Shown: positions 24,219 through 36,043, counted from the first letter of the stretch. The stretch: 64,000 bases of DNA from Przewalskia tangutica (GCA_029844215.1 CM056721.1:138475254-138539253), one strand, 5' to 3'. Notes: a model not told the origin generated them from the letters alone. Made by a program: numbers and translations.

Positions 24219-24415
24219 TACTCTCTTTGTTTCAATTTATATGATGCACATTTCTTTTTAATCTATTCGAAAAAGAATGATAATACATTTCATATTTAAC
24301 AATAATTTAACTGTAAACGTCTCATTTTACACCTTATATTCACCCAAATATCTATAGCTTATTTTAAACTGCAAAATTTAATAGTTTTTATTGTGTTCTT
24401 AAACTGTGTGCCTGT
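24219..24415 (+). mobile_element. Stowaway-type MITE remnant
   Basis: Begins TACTCTCTTTGTTTCAATTTATATGAT, a decayed form of the TACTCCCTCCGTCCCAATTTATGTG end. The right end is missing, cut by or near the start of Athila 2's LTR at 24416. The preceding DNA (23941-24218) looks like old intron of the DUF604 gene. Confidence 0.55.
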
Positions 24416-25590
24416 TGGTTCGATTTTACAAATGCTCACGCAACAGAGACTGGTTATCAAGTACCGAACTTCTAAACTTTGGTTTCTATTTGGCAATCGG
24501 TAAATTGTTTGGTTTTATAACTAAGAACTATAATTAAAGCAAAGTGCAGGAATTTAAACTGAGGTTGATAATATTATGGGTTTATAACAGTTATGAAGGG
24601 AATAGGGCTTCCAATCTCCTCAACTATCCACTTTTCACTTGTTAATGTAATGCTAATGGGTCTTCTTCTTATTAAGATAGCAGGTTAACTAGTCTGTCAT
24701 CATATTCCGGTTAGGATATACGAGAGCTCAATCTTGTGCAGAAACATTCTATATTTCTATGATAGATTTTACCACACAAAAGGATTAATAACAGTAACCT
24801 TAAACACTACACAAGTATCGGGGTATTTTTGTCCACGATTTTTTAACCTATGTCTAAACAACTACAACATATTCAAATCTCTCCCTCTCGGTTCTTGATT
24901 CGAAATCATATAAGTAATGATAACTAGTAGCTAATTATTTATCAAGCAATCAAATCAATATTGAATAGATCTTAATAAAGTTGAAGAAGAAATCAATTAA
25001 CTAATGCATTAACTATATGAAAGAGCTTCAAGAAGATTCGACGGAAACCCTACTAAAGTAATTATCTCCTAAACATTGTCATGTAAAGAACTAAATTACA
25101 ATTCAACATAACTGAAATAAACTAAGGGAAAAGAAAAGAAATATTGTGAACTAAAGTCTCCAATTGTGGCCTCAAATCTGCCCTGAGTTGTGTTGTTTGA
25201 TAGAATGTCCAACCTTCCTCACTAAACTAATCCCTAAGGCTTAAGTATGTTGCAAATTTCGTGCCCTATGGACCCTTCTGCCCTTGACCAATTCTAACTC
25301 GGATCTGAAAATTCGCGTCTCGGCACCGCGGTCTTGCAAAGTGGCACCGCGGTGCCGAAAGTCCTGTAGCATGGCAGTAAATATGGCACCGCAGTTCTGT
25401 CTGAATGGCACCCCAGTGCCAAAAGTCCTGCGGGGTCTCTGATCTTCTGGAACCGCGGTTCTGCTTCTGGGCACAGCAGTGCTGCTTTGCCTTCGTCCGA
25501 ATTATCAATTTTCAACCTCTTTCTGCCTCGGGACCTCCTTTTATGCCCACTTTTCGTCATTTTGCCTTTTTGAACCGCTGTGACTCAAAA
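24416..25590 (-). repeat. 3' LTR of Athila 2, 5'-truncated
   Basis: Matches 27529-28550 over most of its length. It also aligns with the Athila 1 LTR from the 'ttttgagtcacagcggt' point, about 105 bp inside that LTR. GC-rich words GGCACCGCGGTGCCG lie at 25318-25360. The abrupt join to gag at about 25590 marks the pol deletion. Confidence 0.82.
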
Positions 25591-27400
25591 TAAAGACACT
25601 CCTCTGTCAGCGCTATTGTCTCATAATCTGCCAGCTTCCTCTTCTTAAACAGGATGTCTTTCATGAAAGTTTACATAAGTTGGAATTTGCTCTAGAGCTT
25701 CAATGAACGGGAGATTGATATGAAGCTTTTTGAAGATCTCTAAAAACTTGAAAAACTCCTTGTCTAAGGACTTCTTCTGCAGTCTTTGAGGATAAAAGAT
25801 TATGTCTACATATTCCTCATGGTATCGGTGAGCCTTCTATAATAGAGGCGGTCCTCGTGAACCCTCATTTTCTACCTCAGTTGTCTTCTCCACCACTGGT
25901 TGGGATCCAATCGCTTCTAATCGCTTCCCGCTTCTCAAATCGATCGCTGGCATTGATCTCTGGATTCATCATCAGACATCGGGAGAGCCCTCTGAGGTTT
26001 GTCATTCAACTTCTCTGCCAACTGTCTTATCTGAGTTTCTAAGTTTCTAATAGAGGATCTCATTTCTGTCATGAACTAGGTCTGAGAGTCGGTCATTTGT
26101 GTTTGGGAGTTGGCCAAGGTTGAAAGTGAGGACTTAGTTTCTGCCATGAATGACCTTGTCTCTGTTATGAATTGTGCTTGGGAATTTGCCATGGTCAACA
26201 GTGCTGATTTTAACTCATCTGACTTCTCGTGTGGGGCTGGTGGGCTGAACTGCAGTGAGGAAGATGCTTGAGTCAAGGGTTGTTATGGATTACTCGCTGA
26301 TCGCTTCAAATCGGGGGCCCGTTCGATCATTCCTCCATGAAAAATCTAAGTAATTTTTCCTCCCCTGGTTATATGTGTTAGAGTGTGCATTGTTGTATGG
26401 CCTCTGAAAATTTCCCACAGCCTGACGTTGAGCCTGATCCATTGGGATGTGGTTGGGATCAGTTGTTGGACATCTATCGAAGGTGTGCGGATCCCCGCAA
26501 ATCTCACAAACTGCTTGCATCTGGATCGCCTTTACGGACATGGTATTCTGCTGGAGCTGCTTAGTCAAGAGATCGACTTGTGCTTTCAGTGCAGCGATGA
26601 CATCTAGCTCATGAACCCCAACTACTTTTCTGCCACCTATTCCTCTATCATCTGGCAAGTGATTGTTCGTGGCCATGTCTTCCAACAAGTCATGGGCTTC
26701 ATGTGTTGTTCTCTTCATGAAAGTTCCACCAGCAGCTGCATCAATTATTGTTTTAGTAGTCCCACTCAGACCATTATAGAAGATGTGCACCAAGTTCCAC
26801 TGCTCAAGGACATGATGTGGACACTTCCTCTGCAAATCCTTGAACCACTCCCAAGCATCATACAATGACTCTCCATCAATTTGATAGAAATTATTCAATT
26901 CTCCCCTCAGCCTTGCTGCCTTCGCTGGTGGAAAGAATTTTTCAAGGAATTTCTGGGCTAGGTCCTGCCATGTGAAGACAGAGTCTGTTGGCAGGAAGTT
27001 CAACCAAAAATTTGCTCTCTCCCTGAGTGAAAATGGGAAGAGCCTCAATCGAATGACATCATCAGTAACGCCATTGTATTTGAATGTGGCACAAAGCTCC
27101 AGGAAATTCGCAATGTGCATATGTGGCTCTTCAGATGGCGACCCTTCAAACTGGACTATGTTCTGCACCATACCCAGAATAGCAGGTTTGATCTCAAAGT
27201 TGTTGGCTTCTATTACTGGGAGCCTGATGCAAGTCTGCACCCCTGTAACTGTAGGCCATACATAATCCCCCAAGCTCCTTTCTGCAGGGACTTATCTTAA
27301 GACAGGTGGTAACTCACCATCCGCCAAATTATTGTTTTGCTAATTTTTCATTGTCAAAGGATTAGCAATTGCCTTGTTCCTCCTGCAAGTGATAAAAAAC
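25591..27400 (-). pseudogene. Athila 2 gag
   Basis: The longest open part (27273-26290, 327 codons) carries the Athila gag core: GVQTCIRLPVIEANNFEIKP, CATFKYNGVTDDVIRLRLFP, SVFTWQDLAQKFLEKFFPP, EARGTFMKR-like, and a CCHC-type knuckle CEICGDPHTFDRC near 26490. The C-terminal coiled segment with repeated NSQxQxxTETRS words continues at 26276-26076 after a break. From there to 25591 the sequence resembles the gag/protease junction of Athila 3 (35950-36180). The N-terminus has stops. Confidence 0.87.
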
Positions 27401-27501
27401 AAGCAAACAGATCACAACAAAATGTTCTAAAATAAAAAGACAGAAAAATAAAAACTAAATTAGAAATAAGGATAGATAGTTCGATATTGATTATACGTCA
27501 G

Positions 27502-27519
27502 TCCCCGACAACGGCGCCA
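27502..27519 (-). promoter_or_regulatory. Primer binding site of Athila 2, tRNA-Asp type
   Basis: Minus strand TGGCGCCGTTGTCGGGGA, 9 nt inside the LTR end (plus 27529). One base differs from the tRNA-Asp complement. Confidence 0.9.
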
Positions 27520-27528
27520 AAAACTTAT

Positions 27529-28550
27529 TGGTTCGATTTATAAATGCTCACGCAAATGCACGTATCGTTCACAAGTAATATAGTTTGTAAGACCGAATAT
27601 CGTCCACAAAGACTGATTATCAAGTACCGAACTTCTAAACTTTAGTTTCTATTTGGCAATCGGTAAATTGTTTGGTTTTATAACTAAGAACTATAATTAA
27701 AGCAAAGTGCAGGAATTTAAACTGAGGTTGATAATATTGTGAATTTATAACAGTTATGAAGGGAATAGGGCTTCCAATCTTCTCAACTATCCACTATTTC
27801 ACTTATTAATGCAATGCTAAGGGGTCTTCTTCTTATTAAGATATCAGGGTAACTAGTCTGTCATCATATTCCGATTAGGATATACGAGAGCTCAATCTGT
27901 GCAGAAACCTTCTATATTTCTATGATAGATTTTACCACACAAGAGGATTGAGAACAGTAACCTTAAACACTACACAAGTATCGGGGTACTTTCATCCACA
28001 ATTTTAACCTATGTCTAAACAACTACAGCATATTCAAATCTCTCATCTCGGTTCTTGATTCGAAATCATATAAGTAATGATAACTAGTACCTAATTATTT
28101 ATCAAGCAATCAAAGCAATATTGAATAGATCTTAATAAAGTTGAAGAAGAAATCAATTAACTAATACATTAACTATATGAAAGAGCTTCAACGGAAACCC
28201 TACTAAAGTAATTATCTCCTAAATATTGGCATGTCAAGAACTAAATTACAATTCAACATAACTAAAATAAACTAAGGGAAAAGAAAAGAAATATTGTGAA
28301 CTAAAGTCTCCAATTGTGGCCTCTAATCTGCCCTGAGTTGTGTTGTTTGATAGAATGTCCAACCTCCCTCACTAAACTAATCCCTAGGGCGTAAGTATGT
28401 TGCAAATTTCGTGCCCTATGGACTTTTCTGCCCTTGACCAATTCTAACTCGGATCTGAAAATTCGCGCCTCGGCATCGCGGTCCTGCAGAGTGGCACTGC
28501 GGTGCCGAAAGTCCTGCAGCCTGGCAGTAAATATGGCACCGCGGTTCATT
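27529..28550 (-). repeat. 5' LTR of Athila 2, outer part lost
   Basis: About 1.02 kb of LTR homologous to 24416-25400. At about 28550 the match stops inside the GC-rich block. Confidence 0.82.
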
Positions 28551-28730
28551 CAACCATTTTATCCTTCTTTTTGGTATTCTTTTTCGGTTCATACCTATCA
28601 CTCCCCTTTTCTCTTTTTGAGAGTGTGAAACACATTCGCATAGACACCCCCAAACTTAAGCTTTTGTATTATTTTTTATTGTGATTGTCGCATGCAACAT
28701 TATCATGTCACAGTCCACGAGTTGAGCAAA
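28551..28730 (-). repeat. Athila 3' spacer fragment fused to an LTR
   Basis: On the minus strand this carries 'aaaagcttaagtttgggggtg' and 'ataggtatga..aaaaagaa', the same arrangement as the spacer of Athila 1 at 7400-7510. It joins LTR sequence at 28550 without any PPT or LTR start. Deletion or ectopic recombination between Athila copies would produce this. Confidence 0.65.
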
Positions 28731-28736
28731 TTAACA

Positions 28737-28960
28737 TGATATCAGACTCAAACTCATTCCAATTCTTTGTTCACCAATGTTGGGCCCCCAAATTATATTG
28801 TTCATGCTCCAGTTAACGAGGTATGAGCGTGCGGGGAGTGTTAAGAGCCTCACATCGGAAACGAAATGGGAACATGGATTCCTTAAATGGACTTGGACAA
28901 TCATCACCCTACAAGCTAACTTTTGAGGCTGAGTTAGACCCAAGATCCATTATTTATACA
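28737..28960 (+). mobile_element. TRIM retrotransposon copy 1 (5' LTR missing)
   Basis: A PBS-like TGATATCAGACTC is at 28737-28749. A short internal segment ends in the purine tract GCGGGGAG, followed by a 122-bp LTR at 28839-28960 (TGTTAAGAGCCTCACATCGG...TTATTTATACA). The arrangement PBS - about 90 bp - PPT - LTR with no coding is a terminal-repeat retrotransposon in miniature. Copy 2 at 59460 is the same family. 28961-29507 shows nothing else. Confidence 0.8.
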
Positions 28961-29507
28961 TATCTCCCTGCCTTTTTACAACTTTATATCCTGAATAGGT
29001 TGATGGCTAAATTAAAGATAGTGAGAAGATTAAAGACGGATTCTTCCACCACACAAAAAGCACCAAAAAAAAAAAAGAAAAAAGGACAAGACATATGTAT
29101 ATCCAATAAATTTAAGAAGCTTGCCCACTAAGATTGTATTTCTCACTATTCATCTTCCTTTTTACATTCAAATTAAAGAAGAAGAAGAAAAATAAAAACT
29201 TTTAAGGAGACAAAAGAAAAAGATAATTTTGACTAAAAGTGTACGATATGGTATATGCTAAGTTTTTATAAACGATATGGTACATTACACTGCCCCGTTA
29301 TGGAAAATCATAATTGTGTTTACGTTATGTTTCACCCACATGCAATGGCGTACACAAAATTTTTAATAACTGATGTTAATATCTGAAAAAGTGAATAGAT
29401 GAATAAATTACTATAATGACAAGCGATGTCAATTTTTATATTCATACCCAATATTTTTTCAGTTTATTCAGAAGGCGTTTAGGGGGTTGATTTACGTTGG
29501 AGGGTAA

Positions 29508-29640
29508 GTAGTGAAGCTTGTTCTAGTGGTTGAGTACCTCCACTATCAACCTACCCGATTGAGGGTTCGAGTTACGTTGGAGGGTAAGTGAAACAATAAT
29601 GTTGATCCTCTGGGGTGGGGTGGGGTGGGGGAAAAAAGTA
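29508..29640 (+). repeat. tRNA-derived SINE-like fragment upstream of the NEN-like gene
   Basis: Contains a box-A-like TTCTAGTGGTTGAGTACC (near 29519) and a box-B-like AGGGTTCGAGTTA (near 29562), spaced as in a tRNA-derived SINE head. The word TTACGTTGGAGGGTAAGTGAA occurs twice (near 29492 and 29573), nearly identical, so the head may be flanked by a duplication. Confidence 0.5.
29612..29631 (+). promoter_or_regulatory. G-quadruplex-capable run in the NEN-like gene's promoter
   Basis: GGGGTGGGGTGGGGTGGGGG: four G-tracts with single-T loops, about 50 bp upstream of the likely TATA box and 174 bp upstream of the ATG. Confidence 0.6.
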
Positions 29641-29681
29641 AAATATTTCGAGGGGATACTGCTTGAGGCAAAGTATATTCC

Positions 29682-29692
29682 CTATATATACA
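29682..29692 (+). promoter_or_regulatory. Likely TATA box of the NEN-like gene
   Basis: CTATATATACA lies 113 nt before the ATG. A second candidate, CTATATATATACAC, is at about 29701-29714. Either fits a transcript with a 60-90 nt leader. Confidence 0.5.
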
Positions 29693-29804
29693 ACATGCAT
29701 CTATATATATACACTTGGAGCTATATATCTCTACACACCTCTAACACAAGAAAAAATTTATATTCTCACTGTGTGTAAAAATTTGTGAAGCTCACTCAGC
29801 TGCA

Positions 29805-32800
29805 ATGGAGATGATCATAGATGGACAACAGGATTCAATTGTGTTCTTTGATGTGGAGACGACGCAACGGGATAAGGGTCGGATCCTGTTTGAATTCGGA
29901 TCCATATTTGTATGCCCGAGGAGGTTGATTGAACTTGATGGACATAGCTATTCGACCCTGATCCGACCCGACCCGTTCTTGGATACTTTCCCGGATCTTT
30001 CTTATAAAGGCATCACCAGAGAAGACTTAGCTTCTGCCCCTCACTTCTCTCAAGTTGCTGACCAAATCTACCAAATCCTACATGGTAATTAATTATTAGC
30101 ACCAAAAAACTCATCATTCTCATTTATTTATTTTCAACTTTTACATATAGTAACTAGTAAGTAGTAGAAGCGTGTAACTTATAGGTTACGGCTTCGAGTT
30201 ATGAATTCAACCACCGATGTTTGTATCTACATTACACTCATTTGAGGTACGACTATTCCCCAAAAATGTGTGAACACAAAATATTTCTTGCACTGAGATG
30301 TCCTTTTATACACTAATGACTAATTAATAGTGTGAAAATTTTATTCTTTTGGTTTCTTAATTGGAATCTACTATTCGCTTTAGGACACGATTAATTTGGA
30401 TTCGTGCTAGAAAATTCCGTTACGAGAGGTAAAGCATGCACTTTCATATCTAGAGTTGGAATTCAAGACTATGGATGAGTACTTAATTAATGATCACCGC
30501 AACCTTTAATGATATATAAAATATTTAGAGTAAAGTATAGATTGGTAACTTGAAAATCGGTTTTACTTATAATTACTCAACTTTACTTGTTGTAACGATA
30601 AGTCATAAAATTACATTTTTGCCACAATAAAGTATTGAATTTTATCTATATAACTGTAGCGTCACAGAATTATTTTCTTGTCACAATAAAATTATATTGA
30701 ACTATGTATGAATTAATCAGAAAATACAAATGACTGGAAATGTCAAATTTTCAGCGGCCAAACTATGACACATAAATCTCCACAAGAGCACTTTACCGCT
30801 ATAAAATTCACGTCAAAAGTAAATATTTCACCTTGAAATAACTTTTTAATTCGCGGAGTGTCAATCAAAATTATTATTATTATCACATAAATATTATGAC
30901 ATATTTATAACCTCGTGTTTCTCCTGTATATTGGCACAGGGCGAACCTGGGCTGGACACAATATTCAGGAATTTGATTACCCTCAAATTAAAATGGCGTT
31001 TGATAAAATTGGTAGGCCAGCACCAGAATATAGGAACATGATTGATTCACTACCTTTGTTAAAAGAATGGTTTGGGAGGAGAGCTGGTAGCATGAAGGTA
31101 TCCTTTTCTTTCCTTTGACAACTCTAATTTAAAGGGTGTAGCCTAGAGGTCAGTGAAACTGCAACTGGAAAAAAGGAGCGGACCTGGTGCATTAATTACG
31201 GGTCTTCCCCCATTAGATTTGGTGCAAATCGTGTACTCCCTCCGTCCCAAATTTCCATTTTATGTGGCAATGTTGATTTCGAGAGTTCAATTTTTAAATT
31301 TTGATCGTGAATTTGGAGATGATGAGATAAATGTATAAGCATATTAGGAAAGATATAGGTAGGAATGAAGTTATATAAGTTATCGGTAGTTTATTTTCTT
31401 CAATATGTATTACTGTTGCCTCATTTTATTTTTATTTTGGTATTTTGTTGTCATATTTTTCTTGATACCATTCTTTTTACCTTGCTATTTGTTTATCACA
31501 TTCCCGTCTTTACTTTTGAGCCGAGGGTCTATCAGAAACAACTTCTTATCCCATAAAAGTAGGGTAAGGTTTACGTACATCCTACCTTCCCCAGACCCCA
31601 TTTGTGGGACTACACTGGGGAATCTAAATATTTGGGAACTATGTAAGAAGTTATAAGTCACAATAATTAACAATTCAAAATATTCAAAAGGCATATGAAA
31701 AAATAGCGGTCAAAGAAAAAATCATTTGACTCTCAAAATTCGAAAGGCGCTCGGGACTAGGGGAGTATATGTTTTAAGAAATTCCACTAAATTTGTATTA
31801 ACATATAGAATCTGAACCCAATACATCAAATCAGTTGAGGTAGAATTCCAAACTCGAAACCATAAAGTTCAAATCTTGTATTTGCCTATACTGATGGAAG
31901 ATCATGCGGGTTTTCACAGCAAAGACAAAATAAACATGGTGAGCAAAGTTATTTCGTATTTGTACTAGTGCGAAGTAGTTGAGAAGACATTGTATTTTAG
32001 CTCAATGCAACTTCATATATATGGATGATTGTATTTGTCTAGAAACTTTCTAATTTGAGTGATAATGTTTGTGGCAGTTGAAGAGTCTGGCAGCTTATTT
32101 TAAACTTGGAGAACAAGTACATAGGTAAGTTTGAATATTCATTTGTATTAAGGATAAGTTGATTCTGAAGTATTTGATTTTTTAGTGGAGGGATCAAATA
32201 TGTGACTTCTTTATTTCATTAAGTGAAACTATGAGCTCTCTAAGGGGACAAAGGTTATGTGTCTTTGGCAAAGTCATCGTGGTGGAAGGGTCGCAATAAT
32301 GCCTTGAAGTACTATTTCCGTCGAGCTATTGAATCCCTTACAGATGAATTAAATACGCGACATGATATTACTTGAAAGTGGTCGAGTGGTCCTGCTGTCA
32401 CGATCCACTAAGATCCAACCATTTATTGCTCCGATACGTCTATTAAGAAAACGTTTAAGAGTTTGCCCTTTCCTCTTTTTCCTTGTTTTGATACCTCTGT
32501 GATTTTTCTTTTTTACATTTTTAGGAGTTTGGATGATGTCCGGATGAATCTTGAAGTTGTCAAGCACTGTGGAACTGTCTTATTCTTGGTAAGTGTAACT
32601 ACATATGTATTTTGCTTTTATTCAGTTCTATATACTCTAAAAGTAGTGCATTTGAGGATCCGGCACCAAGGTTGCAGTATTTTTGGAGAGTTCGAACAAT
32701 CCTTTAAGTCAGCGGATCTATAAGTTCTTATTTACTTGCAGGAGTCTATGTTTCCTGATGTACGTCCTCAAAGCTCATGGATTTCACCCAATGAAGTTTC

Positions 32801-34182
32801 TATACCTTCTACTTACGCGATCCCCACCTCCTTTTACGATGAAAAGCCGAAAATACGTGTTATGCACCACGACATTGATTTGAAGCTGCATTGTAGTCGC
32901 CTCAATGTGCAGTTTGGAATCAGGAAGTTTGATGATGCTAATCCTCGACTCACTTTCGTGGTGGATGCCCCATCATATTTATGTGAAGTTCTGGACGAAT
33001 GTGATGTTCTTGCGGAGAAGAGGTACACGGATTGTGGTGGGGGCTTGGAATGGTTGCCTGTTGTTCACAGAGATTATCAGAGCGTTCGGTTGAAGTAAGT
33101 TACTGCACATTCTCCCTTCTAATTTATATGTCCGGACCCTCCAAAAATATTGTTATACACAAAACCGAATATAAGTCAAACATAAAGACGATCACGTAAA
33201 TACTCCAAATATCAGTATCCAGTTACAATGCGTAATAGAAAATAGGTATGAACCCGCATTTAGTCATGACCATCTAAGAGTCGTGATCACAGAGGTCAAC
33301 AGAGTTGACTCCAGTCGTGTTCGCGAACCCCATCTCCCTTTCGCGATTCAGGCCGTCTCTCCACCTTTCGTGATTGCAAGACACCAGATGACAGAAATTT
33401 TTTAAAACTGTCTAAGGTCCCAAAATTTGACAAAACTCACTCGAGCCCCTCGGGTCTCAATTCAAACCATCTCAGTAAGTCCCAAATGGTAATATCAACT
33501 TGCACAAGTGCTATAATTTGGGTCGCAAATATTCAAAACGAGGGGTTGAATTGTTGCAGATTTCCTTCCCCACTTGTGTAAATGCTTAGCTTCAGGTTCA
33601 TAATGTCTATCCTGATCACAAATAAAGATAGTCAATCAAGAACTTGCTGCTCATATTTTTTTCTTTCTTCACTTGTGTAGAGATTTATCCTCTTTGCTTT
33701 ATCCTTGAATTTTTCTTTTTCCTAAAAGGGGAAAATAAACTTACAAAGATATAAATTATGTTGAGCTACCAATTTGGCTTTATACTACTAATTTTGTCGA
33801 GCCGCCCCTGATATTTTAGGCATCTGTGTCGGATCCTCCGAAATTGCACTATTTTGGAGGATCTGATATGCACCCGATGGAATATTGTAGGTTTTTTTTT
33901 ATGTTCCATTTGATCATATTTCACTTCCTTGACTGTTTAATGTGCAGCTTGAGGTCTAGAGTGGATGGTGATGTTGTTATTTGGGAAACACAGATAGAGA
34001 GATATCAAAATGGATTTTTCACCAACCAAAGAGTTGAGTATAGTATTTTTGACTCTGAAGAATTAGAGATATTGTTCATTCCTGGGACCTTTGTGGATGC
34101 ATTTTTCTCTTTGGACACTTTTGATAATATGAAGAAAGCAGGAATCAACTTAATGGCGGATAAGTTGATTATACATGACTAG
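29805..34182 (+). CDS. NEN1-like: NEN-like DEDDh 3'-5' exonuclease, six exons, 378 aa
   Basis: Exons by GT-AG rules and frame: 29805-30084, 30940-31097, 32078-32124, 32525-32588, 32742-33094, 33948-34182 (1137 nt, no internal stop). The DEDDh fold is at the N-terminus. Exo I is FFDVETT (D16, E18); Exo II is GHNIQEFD (H100, D106); Exo III is HRSLDD (H161, D166). All four acidic residues and the His are present. The remainder is the NEN-specific C-terminal domain ending FVDAFFSLD...AGINLMADKLIIHD. The family (NAC45/86-dependent exonuclease-domain proteins) degrades DNA during sieve-element enucleation in Arabidopsis; other members are broadly expressed. Length and all motifs are normal, so it is probably active. 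The introns hold SINE and MITE insertions. Its last exon's end is re-copied downstream. Which NEN paralogue it matches best is not decided. Confidence 0.92.
30165..30307 (+). repeat. Au-like SINE remnant in intron 1
   Basis: A box-B-like GGCTTCGAGTTATG near 30188 is followed by the Au-type body ('..tgaggtacgactattcccc..', '..ttgcactgagatgtcctttt'). The 5' tRNA head is mostly lost. It lies in the sense orientation within the intron. Confidence 0.6.
31236..31765. mobile_element. Stowaway-type MITE in intron 2, carrying a nested SINE
   Basis: Ends CTCCCTCCGTCCC at 31236 and GGGACTAGGGGAG to 31765, imperfect inverted repeats flanked by TA (31234-31235; 31766-31767). This is the Tc1/mariner Stowaway pattern. 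About 31340-31625 inside it is a separate sense-strand SINE body (GAGCCGAGGGTCTATCAGAAAC...CCAGACCCCATTTGTGGGAC). Just before the MITE (31138-31160) a 'gtgtagcctagaggtcagtgaa' head matches the SINE type at 55935. Confidence 0.7.
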
Positions 34183-34545
34183 TATTTTATAACGTATTAT
34201 TCTGAGCTTAAACGGAAAATATGGTCAGTCAGGATCATATAATCAATTTCAGCTTGTTTGGGGTTGAATCGTACTCATTATTGTTGTAGTTGTTCTCTAA
34301 AACTATGGTCAGAATTTATATAGCGGCCTCAATTTGTTTGATTTTGAGGCGTAATTATTGTTATTGTTGCTTTCTATCATATTATTCTGAGCTTAAACAG
34401 AAAAATATAGTCTGTCAAGATTCATATAGCCGATCCTAACTTATTCGGGATTGAGGTGTGTTGTTGTTGTTTTGCAATGTATTATTCTGGCTTAATTAAT
34501 AGATCTATTGTGAAATTGATATGTTATGATTTATGAATGTACCAA
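34183..34545 (+). repeat. NEN-like 3' flank with three TS-type SINE tails
   Basis: Tails of the form 'ccgatcctaacttattcgggattgaggtgtgttgttgttg' occur at about 34241-34292, 34322-34370 and 34429-34472. The first and third follow 'attattctgagcttaaac' (34194, 34381). The TTG-repeat ending is characteristic of the TS SINE. A decayed Stowaway fragment follows at about 34598-34700. Confidence 0.65.
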
Positions 34546-34739
34546 GTATTAACAAAGGGATTGGATAAGTTTGGTTTGTCTGGCTTTTAAAATCAATTTC
34601 TCTCCTGTTATACTATGTTTTAGTTCATGTGATACACTTACGTTTTAGTCCGTTAAAAAACATGACACAATTCTAATTGTAAATATTTTATTTTAAATAT
34701 TTACCCATGGTGAGAAGCTTTTATAATCACACAATTATT

Positions 34740-35085
34740 ATGTCATGTTTGATTATATGGAGAAAGCAGGAATCGCCTTAGTGGCCGATAAATTGATGAC
34801 AAACTAAAAGTTTTTATAACCACACAATTGTTATGTCTGATTAACTATATGGAGAAAGCTAGAATCGCCTTAGTGGACGACAAGTTGATTATAAATTACT
34901 AGTACTTGCTAAATTATTATGAGCTTAAACGAGGAAACATTATAGTCGATCTTAACTTGTTTGAGACTATGACGTAGTTATTATTGTTGTTTCTAAAATA
35001 TTATTCTAGCATATCTACTGTAAAATAGAATATTATGCCCCGTAGAAAGTGAACTTTGTTATGTCTATGAGTGTACCAAGTAGGG
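34740..35085 (+). pseudogene. Tandem partial copies of the NEN-like last exon and flank
   Basis: Two segments (about 34750-34808 and 34848-34905) copy the end of exon 6: YMEKAGIALVADKL and YMEKARIALVDDKLI against NMKKAGINLMADKLI in the gene. Each is preceded by 'ttttataaYcacacaatt'. The second continues into the same flank as the gene: 'agtacttgctaaattattatgagcttaaac', another TS tail at 34945-34992, and 'gtaccaagta'. These are non-coding remnants. Confidence 0.8.
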
Positions 35086-35293
35086 TCAGTCCCTAGTCCA
35101 CCTGCCATCAAAATATAAGACACAATCCAAGACCGTGAGACTGTTCAAGATAAAATAAAATAACTAAAAACAAAATTTAAGTAACATAATTAAAACCATT
35201 GGGTTGCCTCCCAAGTAGCGTTGTCTTTAACGTCTTTTAGTCGGACGCAGTTTACTTACTAAATCAAAGGGGTAGTGTATCCCATCCGCATAT

Positions 35294-36043
35294 CTATTTT
35301 AGCACCATTCTCTTTCTCTTTCTCCTCTTCTTTTTCACATGGTTCATTTCATGAGGGTTCATTCTCTTTTCAACATTCGATGTTTCCTTGGTCTTACTCT
35401 TAGGTTCCACATTTTTCTTTAATGGTACCCCACGAGCATCAGTACTAGTGAGGTTGTTCTGCAACCAGACCTTGTCAACCACCCCAATAGCATAACATCT
35501 ATCAATGACTTGAGGTTCAGGGGGTGACTTGAACACTTTGAAGGTCATCTCTTCATCTTGCACTCTGAGCTTCAACTCTTCATTTTCAACATCAATAAGT
35601 GCCCTCACTGTGGCTAGAAATAGTCTCCCAAGGATGAGGGACATATCTTTATCTTCTTTCATGTCTAGGATGATGAAGTCAGCAGGAAAGTTGAATTTAC
35701 CTACTTTAACTAGCACATCTTCAATTATACCATGTGGATGTTTTACTGAACGATCTGCTAGCTGCAAGGTTACTGTTGTAGGCTTAGTTTCACCTACTCC
35801 AAGCCTTCTAAACACAGAGAGGGGCATTAGGTTGACACTTGCCCCCAAATCACACAGGGCTTGCTTGCATGTCACATTCCCTATGGTGCAAGGTATGGTG
35901 AAACTCCCTGGATCTTTCAACTTAGAGAGAAGTCTCTTCTGCAAGATAGCACCGCACTCCTCTATCAGCGCTATTGTCTCATAGTATGCCAGCTTCCTCT
36001 TCTTAAATAGGATGTCTTTCATGAACTTCACATAAGCTGACAT
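35294..36043 (-). pseudogene. Athila 3 protease domain (open, 249 codons)
   Basis: Retropepsin-like: the active-site motif is DLGASVNLMP, near codons 64-73, with a later LILGRLFL element. The N-terminal part (KFMKDILFKKRK) is the gag C-terminus, and the C-terminus is a Lys/Arg-rich tail (KKKRRKRKR). The frame is open but cut off from gag by stops and from RT by the deletion, so it is counted as a remnant. Confidence 0.85.

Larger units (their letters stand above)
24416..28550 (-). mobile_element. Athila-type gypsy element 2, internally deleted, minus strand
   Basis: On the minus strand: a partial 5' LTR (28550-27529), PBS 27519-27502, gag (about 27400-25591), then a direct jump into the 3' LTR (25590-24416), with protease-to-integrase and the PPT removed. 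Both LTR copies are damaged. The 5' copy lacks its outer part and is joined at 28550 to Athila 3' spacer sequence. The 3' copy lacks about its first 105 bp and carries a 70-bp deletion near its end. No TSD can be shown. Confidence 0.88.

Noticed and set aside
35529..35984. Plus-strand Ser-rich ORF of 151 codons
   Set aside because: Exact antisense of the Athila 3 protease frame.
35294..36043. Open 249-codon frame as a host gene
   Set aside because: The DLGAS retropepsin site and the flanking Athila gag show it belongs to the retrotransposon.
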